Numbered from the stretch's first letter, positions 22,561-38,319 are shown. The stretch is 64,000 nt of DNA from Torreya grandis (GCA_037957365.1 JARHVA010001738.1:1958501-2022500), one strand, 5' to 3'. Numbers and translations: made by a program. Notes: a model not told the origin generated them from the sequence alone.

Positions 22561-24669
22561 TACTATTAAACCTTATAAATAACATCCCTTCTTCCAAAAT
22601 CAGAAAAAAAATGTTTTTTCCCTAGATTTAGTGCTCCAAATATTTGTCAATGATGATTAGAATGATCTTCCATCACTTCCTAGTGTACTAATGTCTTAGG
22701 TTCACAAGATTTATTTGATTTATTCAAATAGGTGAATCTTTTCTATATAAATTTATGCATAGCAAGTTTATATATATGAAGCTTAAAAATGGTGGTCTTG
22801 GCTCACTTATTTATATATTTTCAATATTGTTCAAAATCAACCATGACTATCCATCTTGAGATCAATATATGTGGTTATGGATCAATTCAATTTTTTAGGT
22901 ACAAGCCATAAATATTCCCATTAATATTTAGAAGAATGGGGCATTAATAAGGTTGGGAGATTTTATTCTTGATATTTATTCTATTAATGTCCTATGGATG
23001 CCACCCTACTGATGATGTCATAGGATGATGTAGATTTGAATAATGAAATTCCAATAAATAGATTTTCAATAACTTCCATGGAATTTTCACTTAGGCTCTT
23101 GATTTGGTTTATTTTTATTAAGTGACTTTGATTATTTTATACAAATATTTATAAATTTGTCACACACTTTAATCAGCCTAGTTGGAAATGTCATTTTACT
23201 AAGCCATAATTTGAATGGAGTATAATCAGAATAAGGTGTTAGTTGCATAGGGAATAATACCCTAGTTAGGGCATTATGGATGTAAAATAACACATGCACA
23301 TAACATGTGCCACTGAATTAGAATAATTTAGTGGTCTAGAGCATCATTTTACATGGTCTAAATTTGAGTTGAGGTCATTTGAAAAAATAAAATAGTCACA
23401 TAAAATGCATTACCCCATTCAGGGATATATTAGCCTAAATTGGCACATGTACATGATAAAATTGAACAATTTAGCATATTTTAGTGATTTTCGCCCATAT
23501 TGTCATTATCATAGAATTTTTATTAGATTAAAAATTCAACACAATAGTGATAGGAATTGGATGTATACATTTTTATCCTATTTTATAAGGCATGTAAAAA
23601 CATTTGATCGAAGTGATGTCTATTCAAAGAATGAAGAGGGCACTATAATCAAAATAAATAAATTTAGTTCCTATTTTCTATTATTAAAATTAGTATGAAT
23701 TACAAATAAACAAGTTTACAAAATGCCCCAGACATTGTTTAGGTAGCCCATGATTCCCTCTCAAGGGGTGAAAAAAATTAAAAATATTTGATGAGTAGGA
23801 CCTAGATCAGAGGAAATCTATTCTTTTTAATTTAATAAGAGGAGGTTGAAAAATGGATCAATTATAAGAAACCAAAAATAAAAATAGATAAACAGGGTTA
23901 AAATAGTAGCCCAAGAAAGATAAAGTGATGCAACTATAGGCTTAGGGGTTGAAAATTTTGAAAATTTTACTATATTTTGACTCCTGGGGTAAATATAGTT
24001 ATTTTTTCACCTTAGCTATAGTAAATTCTAAGCTCTGTTATTTGAATGTGAGTTAACTAAGAATAATGGCCAATATCCCACACCACTGACATCTTGTAGA
24101 GTGGAGCATTGATAATTAGTTTTGGTTTTTTAAATTTATCATTTAATGCATTTATTTCATGTAGGATGTGGTAGTTAGGGTGATCCCACCATTTTCTCAA
24201 TTTGGAAAATGGTAAGTTTGCCCATGAAAATGGTGAGAATACCATGAGATCAACAATCTCACCAATAATTTGGTGGGATCATGTGTCAAAATGATGAGAT
24301 CACGAAAGAAAGGGTGAAATCAAAATTTTTAATGAATTTTGCCTTATCAAATGATTACTTCTCCAATATTAATGGGAATGACTTATAAATCAACAAGGTC
24401 CCTACAGAACATCAAGAATGTCTTGCTAAATGGTGGTATCACCAAAATAATGGAAAAAATTCTAAAAGATATAACAGGGACCATAGGAGATTAGTCTAGG
24501 TCCAAAATTAGAAGAAGAGGGATAGAGTCACATAGAGGACTATTTTAGGCTTCAAAATTAGAAGAATATGATAGGAAAATAATTGTCATGAATCCTTATA
24601 CTTGATTTATAGGAGCAAGTTGTTATCATGTCATGATAATGGCACTCTAAAGTACCAATATGATAAGGG
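22561..24669. other. Unassigned stretch upstream of the + strand PMD ORF
   Basis: No gene recognised. From 24180 to 24440 a TGGTGGGATCA / ATGAGATCA-like motif recurs in both orientations (near 24183, 24246, 24280, 24295 and 24432), comparable in style to the motif arrays beside the other PMD copies. Confidence 0.4.
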
Positions 24670-27599
<2,930 letters not shown>

Positions 27600-27609
27600 T
27601 AATTGGCTA

Positions 27610-28680
27610 GTTCAAAGGTGAAAATTTATAAGTAAGGATAATGATAAAAACTACCATCAAGAACAAGTTTCCACTACCTTAAATAGATGATATTTTTAAT
27701 TAGATGCGAGGACAAATGGTATTTTCTAAGATTGATCTTAGAGATGGATAAATGGTCTTTTCCAAAATAACATTTAAAAATTTCTATGGGCATTATGAGT
27801 TTATAGTGTTTCTGCACCTACAACATTCACGAATCTCATGAACAATGTATTTAGAGATTACTTAAATCATTTTGTTTTAGTCTTTTTAGATGACATTCTC
27901 ATTTATTCCAAGGATGAATATGAGCATCTTCAACATTCATAGCTAGTTTTGTAATGTCTATGAAAGCACAAGCTATGTGAAATTTTTTCCAAGTGTGCAT
28001 TTTTACAAATAAATATAATATCTGGGACATATTATCCTAACAAATTACATTTTTGTTGATTTAGCTAAGATAAAATCCATTATGGAGTGGCCATCACCAA
28101 GAAATATTAATGAGGTAAGGATTTTCACATGATTAATAGGCTATTATAAGAAATTCATTTCAATTTTTTTTGAGATAACTAATCTAATTACCTCTCTATA
28201 GTGTAAGAATAAAAGTTGTATATGGTCAAAAAATTGTGAAGTAGATTCTCAAGAATTGAAAATAAGGTTTACTTAGGCACTAGTGTTAAGATTTTTTGAT
28301 CCCAATGGTTAATTTTAAGTGATTATAGATACATTTGGAGATGGAATAGGAGGATTCCTTATGTAATATGGTGCAATATTAGCTTATGAGTCAAGGAAGC
28401 TAAAGCCTTATGAAGTGAATTACACCCCTCATGATATTGAACTTACAAAAATTATCCATGCTTTGAAATTTTAGAGACATTATTTATTGGGAAAACCATT
28501 TTATATCAAGACTAATAATTTTAGAATCAAATACAATTTCACCCAACCAAATTTGAATGCTCATCAAAGGCACTAGTTAGAGTTTTTGTCTGACTATGAA
28601 TTTGATATTAGTTGCATCAAAGTCAAGGAGAATAAATTAATTGATGCCTTGAGTCATATAAGGTACATAGAAGTTGTGTC
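27610..28680 (+). pseudogene. pol: Chromovirus reverse transcriptase and RNase H, decayed
   Basis: RT: FPLP*IDDIFN near 27672, VFSKIDLRDG near 27720, then [15 protein letters not shown] near 27820 and the catalytic box [13 protein letters not shown] with FLDD at 27883-27894, both aspartates intact. The thumb reads PSPRNINEVR near 28095. RNase H: FGDGIGGFLM near 28335, YESRKLKPYEVNYTPHDIEL near 28387, HALKF*RHYLLGKPFYIKT near 28450, ending KLIDALSH near 28635. The tryptophan of the 'RQRRWLE' box (near 28575) is a TAG stop. Internal deletions and about a dozen stops remove activity, although the RT active site is unchanged. Confidence 0.85.
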
Positions 28681-28879
28681 TATTATCAAGATTACTTTCA
28701 GAGATCATGTGATTAATTTCTCACTAAGAGATAAATTCTATGATTAGGTCAGGAAATTTTTGTTTGAAAATTTTCAAAATCATACATATAGAGGATATAA
28801 ATCTGAGAGTGATGGTCTTTTGTGATATAATTAAAGGATGTATGTGCTAGATCAGGATAATTTAAGGAGAATTATACTT

Positions 28880-29860
28880 AAGGAATTGTAAAATTGCCCA
28901 TATTCAAGACATATATGTATAAAAAATATTATTGTAGAGATTAGACTACTTTATTTTTGGAAAGGAATCAAGAAAGATGCAATGGAATTTGTGTCATGTT
29001 ATCTAGAATGTTAGTAAATAAAATTTGAATATGTGCATCCAATTGGATTTTTATATCCACATGACATACCAAAGTGGAAATGTTAGGTGATCAATATGGA
29101 ATTTATCCAAGGATTACCATTATCATGAAAGAGACACAACATGATCTTGGTTGTAGTTGACAAACTAATAAAAGTAGGACATTTTATCCTAGGCAATTTG
29201 ATAGATGATAAAACAACTATTGTGAAGAGATTCATAAATTAAGTTTATTTATTGGATGGTTTTATAGAGAAGATCATATCGGATCATGATCTAAGAATGA
29301 CTTTTAGATTTTTTTTAACTCTAAATTCAGCTTTGGGTATGCAACTAAACTTTAGTATTGCATATCATCCATAGACTGGTGATAAAATTGAATGAGTTAA
29401 TCAAGTTTTAGAGGATTTTATTAATATGTATTTAATGGATAAGTAATATAAATGGGAATAAAACCTTCCATTTGTTGATTTTACATTAAAAAACTATTAC
29501 CAATCTACCTTGAAGATGGTACTATTAGAAGCACTTAACTAGAGAACGTACAGGTCACTAATCAATTGGGACATGTTTGAAGATAGGTTAGTATTTGGAC
29601 CTGAGATGTTTTTAAAAATGGAGGATCAAGTTAGAATAATCATGTAGAGATTGGTCCAAGCTAATGATAAGCATAAGATCTAAGCTGATCTAAAGAGAAG
29701 CTAGGTAGTTTTTAGTAGGTGGTAAATTATTCTTGCATGTTAAGCTGTAAAAGAGCTGGATGAAAATTCAAGAAGTCAACCAAAATTTTATGGAGACATG
29801 TGGGACCCTTCAAGGTTTTGGAAGTGGTCAATCATATAGTGTATAAGATTACATTGACAC
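28880..29860 (+). pseudogene. pol: Chromovirus integrase, decayed
   Basis: The catalytic core reads NMEFIQGLP at 29093-29119 (normally SMDF.TGLP, so D is E), VVVDKLIKVGHF near 29150, ISDHDLRMTF near 29275 and IAYHP*TGDKIE*VNQVLED near 29359, with the third catalytic E kept. Later blocks are LVFGPEMFLKMEDQVRIIM near 29592 and LVQANDKHKI near 29655, typical of the region before the chromodomain. The CAG of YHPQ is TAG. It would have inserted element DNA into chromatin; it is inactive now. Confidence 0.82.
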
Positions 29861-29879
29861 CATCCCTATCTTTATTACA

Positions 29880-30125
29880 TAATGTCTTCCATGTATCTTA
29901 TCTTAAAAAGTATATAGATGATCCTTTGCATGTGTTGGATTGGAATACTTTGCAGGTTCTAGATCCTTAGGACAATTGGAGTAATTGACACTCACAATTT
30001 TTTTTTTCATAATAGAGAAGTGTCACAGTGAAAAGTCTTGTGGGACTAATAATTTGAGGATAATACTACTTAAGAGGACTATGATGAGTTCTATAGGCTA
30101 TTTCCATATTTGTTTTCTTTATTTG
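29880..30125 (+). pseudogene. Chromodomain at integrase C-terminus
   Basis: VFHVSYLKKY-like sequence (about 29887) is followed by IDDPLHVLDWNTLQVLD near 29914, then, after a frame change, KVLWD near 30033 and EDYDEFYRLFPYLF near 30082. These are the linker and the 'V.V.W....ED.TWE.E.E....P.LF' end of chromovirus chromodomains. Chromodomains steer integration to certain chromatin. Two frames are needed to read it. Confidence 0.7.
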
Positions 30126-30213
30126 ATGCTAGACACTATTTCTTTTAGGTTAAAGTCAATTTATTATTCAAAAATATTATTTGAATAAGTTTCATCAGGA
30201 TGATGACCAAATT

Positions 30214-30226
30214 TAAGGGGGAAAGA
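30214..30226 (+). promoter_or_regulatory. Polypurine tract of the chromovirus
   Basis: TAAGGGGGAAAGA directly before TGTTACATCCTG, the presumed start of the 3' LTR. Confidence 0.7.
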
Positions 30227-32225
30227 TGTTACATCCTGATTCTCTCACTAAGCTGATTTCTCTAATTATCCATGAATTTATATGGTTGTTAAAATGATTT
30301 GTTAAATTTTAACTAAGTTTTAAATCATATGTTGTTATGGGACAAATGTATGTTGCTTAGATTTCATGATTATGATTTAACTAATTATGAATTCAGTACA
30401 TAATGATTATGTTATATTTGTTGTTATAGCATTATTTTATGATATATGTATCATGAAGTATTTGACTAACTACCTTCTCGTCATGATTTAGATGCAGGAG
30501 AGTTCATCCCACAGAGCATGATGGAGGGAGATAATCATTAGAGAGGGTGACATAAATGGATATGAGTAAGGATGATAGAGAAACTACTAGACCCATGCAC
30601 ACACACATTAGATTTAATATGTTGTATGCATTGTGTGTTTGAATTATTAGAGTTAGTATGTTTTGTAAGTTAATTTATAGTTAGTTAATATATATGAAAT
30701 AAATATTGTATGGGATTGCATTATCTATGATTACTTATAAATAGTAATTAATGTTTCAATATGATTTTACAAGATTAATTTACTTGTGTTTTTTTATGAT
30801 TATGATTATGCAAATCTAGTAGATGATATCTAATTACTAATATATAGACTAACAAGATGTCTTAGCAATGTTTTTAAACCTAAATCTTTATATTATTTAT
30901 ATTCAATAATATAAATATATGTAAAGATATTAATATATAGAAAAACATAGTTAGCCTATGTAGATTAGTAATAACATAAGAAATTATCTTATTATGATTA
31001 AAATAAATAATTGATTGACCTACCATTTTGATATGGAAAAATAATTGATGTTGTGTTAGTTAATCCACCATAAAAGGGGGTTGGGGGAGATAGTTACCTT
31101 ATTCATTATTAAAGGATATTGTTTTATCCTAAAGATCTACACCTAATCTTGTGGTCATACACAGGCTATGTTGGAGTGGAAGTAATAATTATCATTGTTA
31201 ATAATGTGTTAAGTGGATTTTTTTAAGTGAAATTCCTGCAATTTTAACATGCATAGATTTGAATTGAGTATAATAATTATTTTTAAAATGTGGAAGAATG
31301 AATAAGTGAAATGAGGGATTTATTAAGTCTTATTAATGGTAACTAACTAGTTTTAAGTCACCATTAAAATGTAAAAACATGATTATTGCATTAGGATTGC
31401 AAGATGGTATAAAATTCATTCAAGGATTGAATGGATGATTTGGAGAGAATAAGAGGTGAAATGAGAAGCGAACAGGGGATGATGAAGAAGAGAAGAGAAA
31501 TATATAGAAAGGAGAAAAAATAATATAAGTGCAAATTCTATCTCAATCTTGGAAGCAAATTACTAGGCCCTTGATGAAATTACTTTCTTATGTTTGTATG
31601 ATGACTATTGTGGTTTGAGTTTTTGGGTTTAGAAATGTAAATAATTTTAAGTAAAGTTAGGCTTATCCCTATATATGGATCATCCATATATAGAAATAAG
31701 CCAAAATACATATAAATTCCTAAGACTACAAACTATTTTGTTGTGGTTGTTAATATATTAGGGTAAAACAAATTTAATTTTTAAAAATTATTATGCCCTA
31801 ATTGAACAAAAACCCTAGGTAGATGTTATGGTAGTATACGCATATATAACTAAGTTTTTGAGTCTTTTATGTGGGTACAATAATTTTAAATAAATGTTTA
31901 TCATTTAAATAAAAATTCAAATAAAATCAGATAATAGATATGATTTTTTAAGTCTATACACACACACATACATATATTATGTATATGGATATACATAGAA
32001 CTGAATTATTTTGATACAAACTAGGTTTGAGTTTCCATGATTTGTAAATGATTAATTATTGAATATCATATTATATTATTTAATTCTATTATCCTAAATG
32101 TCAATAAATAGTTAGTTGACTTGATAAATGACTGCGTAAAATTCAGTAGTCAAAAATTTCAAATAGAATTTAGATATATATAAATAATGGTTTAGATATT
32201 CAAGAAAGATAATATAGTCCATGTG

Positions 32226-32232
32226 TTGTGTG

Positions 32233-32273
<41 letters not shown>
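32226..32273. repeat. Compound (TG)n(TA)n microsatellite
   Basis: TG repeats (to 32241) pass into TA repeats (32243-32273) inside the presumed LTR. Confidence 0.93.
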
Positions 32274-32277
<4 letters not shown>

Positions 32278-33094
32278 TTACATATTATGTGAAATATTGA
32301 GTAAAGATAAATATGTGAATCAATGTTTGAAACTATGAATAATGAAAATGGATAGACTGTATAATATATTCTAAAATTAATAAACATTTATACCTTGTGA
32401 ACATATTGTTTAATATAACCTTAAGGCAATTTTTCACTCCAATATTTGACATTGATTATAATATCAGGGTGTAAATAAATATGGAATAGGGGATGTGTCT
32501 TAAGGAACATTTGGAATAGGGTATGTGACATTAAGGAACATAAAGACTAGTTTTTACTTATATTAAAAAAATATAAAGGAAGATAATATATTTTATTAGA
32601 TAATAGATAGTCAGATTGAGGAGGGGTTTTATAATAAAAATGTCCTTTAAATGTAGTTAGGAATTAAGTTAACTATATATTAGTATAGATAGATGTCTGT
32701 GAACAAAATGACCTCCTTTGGATTGTTTCGATTATGGATGTATCATAAATCAATTTGAATCTTGAGTTTTATATAGAACTTTTGAAAGGATATATAAATT
32801 ATTTATGGTTAAGATAAGTACAATATAGGAATTATGCTTATAATATTATGTTTTCCAAAAGTAATAACATCATTGAGAAATTTTAAATAATAGGGTATTA
32901 TATTTGAATGATTTTGGGGTCAAAATCATACCAATTCTAATATGGAGATTTCTGGGAATCTAGTAGAGGCTAAAATAAGATAATGAGATTCTTTTTAGAT
33001 GTATTAACTAGTTTATATAAATGATTATTGAATAAAATAGTCTTTAAGATAAATGGAAAAATACCATAGTATGGTAGAACAATATATATAATAT

Positions 33095-33097
<3 letters not shown>

Positions 33098-33144
<47 letters not shown>
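33098..33144. repeat. (TA)n microsatellite
   Basis: About 47 bases of pure TA inside the presumed chromovirus LTR. Confidence 0.95.
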
Positions 33145-33147
<3 letters not shown>

Positions 33148-34474
33148 GGTGAACTTACATCCCCATTCATATACGCATATAATAGGTATGAGTATATTAG
33201 ATGATTCCCATTTTTGTTCAAATATTAAAGTCACAAACATAAAGGATATCGTGCTTAATTTTTTTTGCATAAAGCCTTCATATAAATATAAATTGAAAAA
33301 AGATTGTGCTTAAGATTTATAATTTATTATGTATTTAAAAATCTGTAAGACTTCTATAATAATTAAGCAATATGTGAAATATATTATGAGAATGTTGGTT
33401 TTATTATATTGCATTTACATACGGAAAGTAGATTCTGTGTTATGAGTTGTAGTTTACTCATTTGGTAAATAAAATTATTTGTCATGATTTGTGTATGTAA
33501 TAAAATTATTATAAGGATAGAGATTCATTCATACATATGACTGACTAAATATATGAAAAATGATTATTCCTATTAATATCTCAAGTAATGCTTGTATTAG
33601 GAATAAGTTTATATGAATCCATAGGTTATTAAGAGTTTAATAAAATATCTCATTACTGGTACTAACTAATTAGTGAGATGAACTTTGCTAGCTTACTTAG
33701 CACCACCAATGCTAGATGAAGGTAATCCGATTATGTGGTGTGTATGATTTTTATTGATCCTAGAGATTAATAACTATTTGAAAACTTTGGACAAAGTAAT
33801 CTTAAATAGACATTTTTATTTCATATGTATGATTTAAATGCTTGTGTGATATCATGTTAGAACGTATTTTTTTAATGGTAAACATCATTTAGTAGAAATC
33901 TTATAACACATAGGTACTAACATGTTTTTCTAGATTCTTGTACCATCCATTTCATGTTTCAAGGATTGTGTGAGGCATCAATGTTCTATGGTTGGTGTGG
34001 AAAAATGCTTAGATTATGCTCTCCCTCCTCACTATAGTACTTATTTGGAGACTACACTTGAGATTATCAGTGATACAAGAGTTAGAGTGACTCAAGATCT
34101 ATAGATCATTTCATCCATCATTATATTTATGATGAGGCATCATGCCTATTGGAGATGTAAATCATATATTATCTATACATTAATAATAATGGTTGTATTA
34201 TTATACCATTTGTGGCTAGATTTTAATATGATTACTTTCCTCATGTTGTATGTTATGTTATGTAAGATGTGAGTAATCAGTAATTTTTATTTCTATATGT
34301 TTACTTATGTTAATATAATTATTTAGTATATTAAGGTCACTAATTAGATTTTTGTGGTGTAATATAATGAAAGAATAAGTGTGGTGTAAATATTTAAAAA
34401 AATATTAATACATTGTTTTAGTAAATCCTTATGGGGATGTTAAAATAAATGGATAGTTCGTAGGTTGTAACAAG

Positions 34475-36341
34475 GGTTATTAAATGGATTGACACTCATT
34501 TGAGATATTATTTTATTCCCCTTTGGACCAAGGAAGGTTTTTTTATATATTTTGATCTAAATCCTATTTTTAGTGGTTAGTTTTAATGTCATGTATGGAC
34601 CATGCAACTCATGTGTGAGACACTACATTTAGATTAATTCAGATTTAGGTGTTAATTAGTATTAATATATCTTAATAATTCTAATAAGTTTATTAATTTT
34701 AAGTATAATAGGTAGTTGGATCCATTAGGTAATTTGATTTTAGTATGTAAAAACTTATTAAACATTAGTGCGATAGAAGTTTGTCACTAAAAATTTCATA
34801 TTTTGTAAGATTTAATTAGGTTAATAATATTTATGTTATATATTTACCTATTTAAATTTTTTTATCAAGTTGTAGATTAAAAAACTAGTCTATAAATTTG
34901 AGAAACATTAGGAGGCATAAAATAAGTATGAAAACCAAGCTCAAAAGGAATAACCTTAGTACATAGAGTAGTAAAAATAGGTAGAGTCACAATAGTATAA
35001 TAAATATGAATAATAGCCTCATTACCTAAAGTGGAAGGAGAAATTATAATAGGTGGAATTGATTCATTAAAATATTAATTATTAGTTATAACATATATTC
35101 CTTAGATACAATTGCCTTAGGTCTTTTTATGTCTCTTAACATAGCTAAAATTGCATTCATTTCAAGAGGATTTTATATAATGATTTATGTGTATCCAATA
35201 GCTATTTTTATCATTTATTTATCCACATCAAAAAATTTATGTTTTGAGATCCACATCACTATTATTATTAATAACACATCAAAATCATTTTCATTCAAAT
35301 TATTTACATTTGCATTATTCATATCATTTATTTTTGTACCAATTAAATTATCATCCATGAGTATAGATAGAAGGAGTATAAACCTCATTAAAATATTTAA
35401 TTTTAATTTTAAAATTAACATAAGTACCAAACATTGGAATTTTATCAAAATCAATATGTCAACCACTCAATATATCACTTTGCCTAGTAGGTGTCTTAGA
35501 TCTAACCTTATTAACTAGAAAAAGAGAGAATTATAAAGACCATGTAATAAGATATGAGTAATGATAACACAATAATAAATCACACCTATTTAAAAATAAA
35601 ATATAGACTAATCACATAAAAATTAGACCATAAAAGGAATAAGAACATGAAACTATAATGTTGGCTGAAATAAAAACTAATTTCACCATAATATTTTATG
35701 GTAAAGTGGATTTAGATATTAATAACACTATACTAAAATATAAAATAATAAAAATGACATATCTATTCCAAATATAGTAAATAAGAACCTTCCTATGTTA
35801 TTTAGGGATAATTAATGAAAGCACCTATAATAATTGATAATTGACAAAGGGGATTGATATGTGCACACCTTATTTTTGACCCACCTGAAGTCTACTAGAA
35901 GTTGAAAATGTTATTGAAGGGTATATAAGTTTCATTAAATATGGTGATGGTACAATGAATTGACAAAAACATATTTTCCTGATATAATTTGACTAGTGTC
36001 AGAGTAGTATGATAGTGATAGTCTATCCTGAAATTGGAAATATAATTCTAAAAATGGTTAGATAGTTCAAAATTGATATAAAAATTTGTGAATCCCTTCA
36101 TCTATGCATACTAAACAGCAAAATATCTCAGATTAGATAATTTCAATATGAAAATACTATAATTTATTATCTTTTTTAGTATCCCTAATGTATGCCATAA
36201 GACCTTGTAAAATCATAAAAAATGATTTTATTTTTATAAGCCTAACTTAGCTAGACACCTACATTTTGGTAGGTTTAAAATAAACACTAATTAATGTAAA
36301 TAATAAAATATATGTATATTATAGTCCTTTCCCTTATCTTG
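34475..36341. other. Unassigned stretch
   Basis: No recognised gene. Open frames overlap on both strands at 35129-35518, and a minus-strand run without stops near 35060-34880 reads HIYYTIVTLPIFTTLC, but none matches a family I know. Low-complexity composition may explain them. Confidence 0.4.
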
Positions 36342-37516
36342 TAGACATTAATTTCATGTACACTACCTAATAAATGTCTTTATATGTCATAAATTGCCTT
36401 CTTTTATATCCACCAACCCTATTTACATTTACACATGATAAGTACTTCATTAGTCACTATTTACCCTTGCTAACTTCTCAAATATCCTAAAATATATTAA
36501 AAGTCCATAACATATAAATTATCCCCCATCCTTACAACTTATCCCCTTATTAAAAAATCCATGAAATAATTTAACAAACCACCTCAAATTACTGCATCGT
36601 AAGAAGCAGTTTAGGCGTGTTTTGCCAAGAAAATGTAGAATCATTAGTGATTCCATATGATCAATATAAATTACTTATATATGTATTAAATTCACCCAAA
36701 CAAATCCTAAAACTAAATCTTAGGGTGGATAGAACACTCAAAAGATAAATAATTCTCAAGATATTTTGTAGTATATACATTGTGCCACCATGTCAAAGTT
36801 TTAAATCTTTGGTATGACTCTGTAGAAATTAGAAATACATCTTTGATACATATCATCATCCTAAGGCACTTAAAGGGTTATTAATGTGTTTCATTTTAGT
36901 ATAATTTCATTGTTTATCCTATTCTATGTAGTAATATAATCATTTTACTCCCTAAACCACCTTGGTTATATTTAGAATCCCTTTTCTTAAGTCATAAACA
37001 AACTTAGTTTTCTTAGGAATTTTATCATAATTAATGTCTATCATATGAATCAATACTGATCCTAATAAAATCAATACCAATTATTTGAATTGGTATCTAT
37101 CCCTATCAAAACTATTAAGTTATAGAATTTGAATGCATTTTTATAGATTTTTTCCATAACCCTAGTCTACTCTGGTCATTATATTTTCTTGCAAACATGG
37201 ACCCTATATTGACATGACCATTCCAAGAGAAACTCATGAGATAATAAATATTTTTTATTTATCTTTCATTCACCAACCCCTCTTTATTGATCAATGTGAC
37301 ATTGTGCCTGAGTTGAGTCTCTGCACCTTTGTGTTCACTCCTAATATTAATAACATCTCAGCCCAATTAGAAATTATCCAAGAAGATGAAAATTTGGATA
37401 GGATTATTAGCTTGATTAATTTTATTACATTAATGCAATAGATGAATAATATGTTTTTCCTTTAACATTGTTATCTAATTATCAATAAATATTTTTAATT
37501 CACATTATCATTTTTA
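36342..37516 (+). repeat. Dispersed repeat R, copy 2; probable 5' LTR remnant of a second Tat element
   Basis: Collinear with 43497-44690 over about 1.17 kb at high similarity. Shared landmarks are GTAGACA(T/C)TAATTT at the start, AGAAAATGTAGAATC near 36632, CTTTGGTATGACTCT near 36808, CTTGCAAACATGGACC near 37189 and an ORF-like end near 37214-37440. It stops abruptly at 37516, where copia LTR sequence begins, and lacks about 90 bases present at the start of copy 3. Confidence 0.7.
37214..37441 (+). other. Conserved ORF-like segment in repeat R, copy 2
   Basis: Open for 75 codons: ETHEIINIFYLSFIHQPLFI, then VPELSLCTFVFTPNINN and SAQLEIIQEDENLDRIISLI. Copy 3 has the same segment with stops (HELSLSTIVFTLSLDDISS near 44480), and copy 1 has a diverged form (FELGLCAIMFSV near 9104; LEMIQDKEDIIEEY near 9165). 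Conservation of sense in three copies hints at former coding, perhaps the start of gag. Product unknown. Confidence 0.4.
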
Positions 37517-38254
37517 AGTATGGCTAACCCATAATGATCACCATTTTTAAGGAGATGTTTCCCTTGGAGAAGTCATCTCCCTTGGGAGAAATTATGCCCC
37601 TTCAATGAAGAAAAATTTGAAGTGGTATGAAAGGATATATGGTGAGAGTTAAAAGAATAAGCAATGTAATGAAAAATCATTCAAATTAGAGTAGATTTAG
37701 ATAAAAAATATATGTGAATGATTTACAAGCAGGTTTTATGAAGGAGATATTATTGTGGATAAATGAAGTGAATAAAATATATATAGAGAATGTTTAAATA
37801 TAAATAGGTGATTAATGGGAGATAATAAATGTAGATTCAAGTGGACAAACTAAAAATATAAGATCATTCAAGAATATATATATTTGAGAAGAAAAAAATG
37901 ATATTTTAAAGGCTAGATTTTGTGAAAATGTTTACATGAGTACCATTCATTCAAGGAGTAAATTAAATAATATGAAAAACTTTTTTTATTTTTTAGGTTG
38001 GTTCCTCATATCAAAGATATTGGTGCCTCTTGCTAAGTTGGTGATTAGTAGTGGGGATTGGTGTTTATAGTAGGTTGGTGCCTACAAATTTTGTATGAAA
38101 ACTTTATGTTGTGGTTTTATTCCCAAAAAGGGTTTCTATGCAAATATTGTCTCTTAATTGTGTTAGGTTGTGTGAATGGTGTTATTATTTTATTAATTAT
38201 AGTATTAAATTATATTAATTAACCCCCCTCTTAGTATAAGTGTGTGATTAATAG
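37517..38254 (+). repeat. 5' LTR of gag-only copia, 5'-truncated
   Basis: Matches 41162-41958. The first about 285 bases of the 3' LTR have no counterpart here; sequence switches to repeat R at 37516. Shared marks are the palindrome TCTCCCTTGGGAGA (37576-37589), several TTGGTGCCT phrases (38009-38080) and the end AGTATAAGTGTGTGATTAAT. Confidence 0.85.
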
Positions 38255-38255
38255 T

Positions 38256-38266
38256 TGGTAATAGAG
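38256..38266 (+). promoter_or_regulatory. Primer binding site, worn
   Basis: TGGTAATAGAG directly after the LTR end, two changes from the initiator tRNA-Met complement TGGTATCAGAG. Confidence 0.65.
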
Positions 38267-38319
38267 TGGTTACTTCAAAAATAATCTAACCTATAGAATG
38301 TAGATCTCAGGAGTACACT

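Larger units (their letters stand above)
27600..34474 (+). mobile_element. Chromovirus (Ty3/gypsy, Tekay/del-like), 5' truncated
   Basis: Seen: RT, RNase H, integrase and chromodomain relics in one direction (27610-30123), a polypurine tract (30214-30226) and an LTR-like region beginning TGTTAC at 30227. Known: pol order RT-RNase H-integrase plus a C-terminal chromodomain defines chromoviruses; long LTRs are usual for the Tekay/del branch. The 5' LTR, PBS, gag and protease are absent: sequence before about 27600 does not fit this family. The right border (TTGTAACA at about 34467-34474) is proposed because it is the inverted form of the LTR start; no target duplication can be tested. Confidence 0.7.
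30227..34474 (+). repeat. Probable 3' LTR of the chromovirus (about 4.2 kb)
   Basis: It starts with TGTTACATCC after the purine tract. A matching inverted end TTGTAACA occurs at about 34467-34474. No ORF inside is convincing; the stretch 33920-34150 is less AT-rich and more complex than its surroundings. The length is plausible for Tekay/del elements but cannot be proven without the other LTR. Confidence 0.45.

Noticed and set aside
23405..23698. 97-codon open frame on the + strand
   Set aside because: No recognisable domain, no neighbours in frame, composition as expected by chance.
29985..30188. 67-codon open frame after the chromodomain
   Set aside because: It is a shifted frame over the chromodomain end; the true sense is in another frame (EDYDEFYR).
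35129..35518. 129-codon open frame on the + strand
   Set aside because: Rich in Ile, Phe, Ser and Asn as expected from AT-rich DNA, overlapped by an equally long minus frame, with no known motif.
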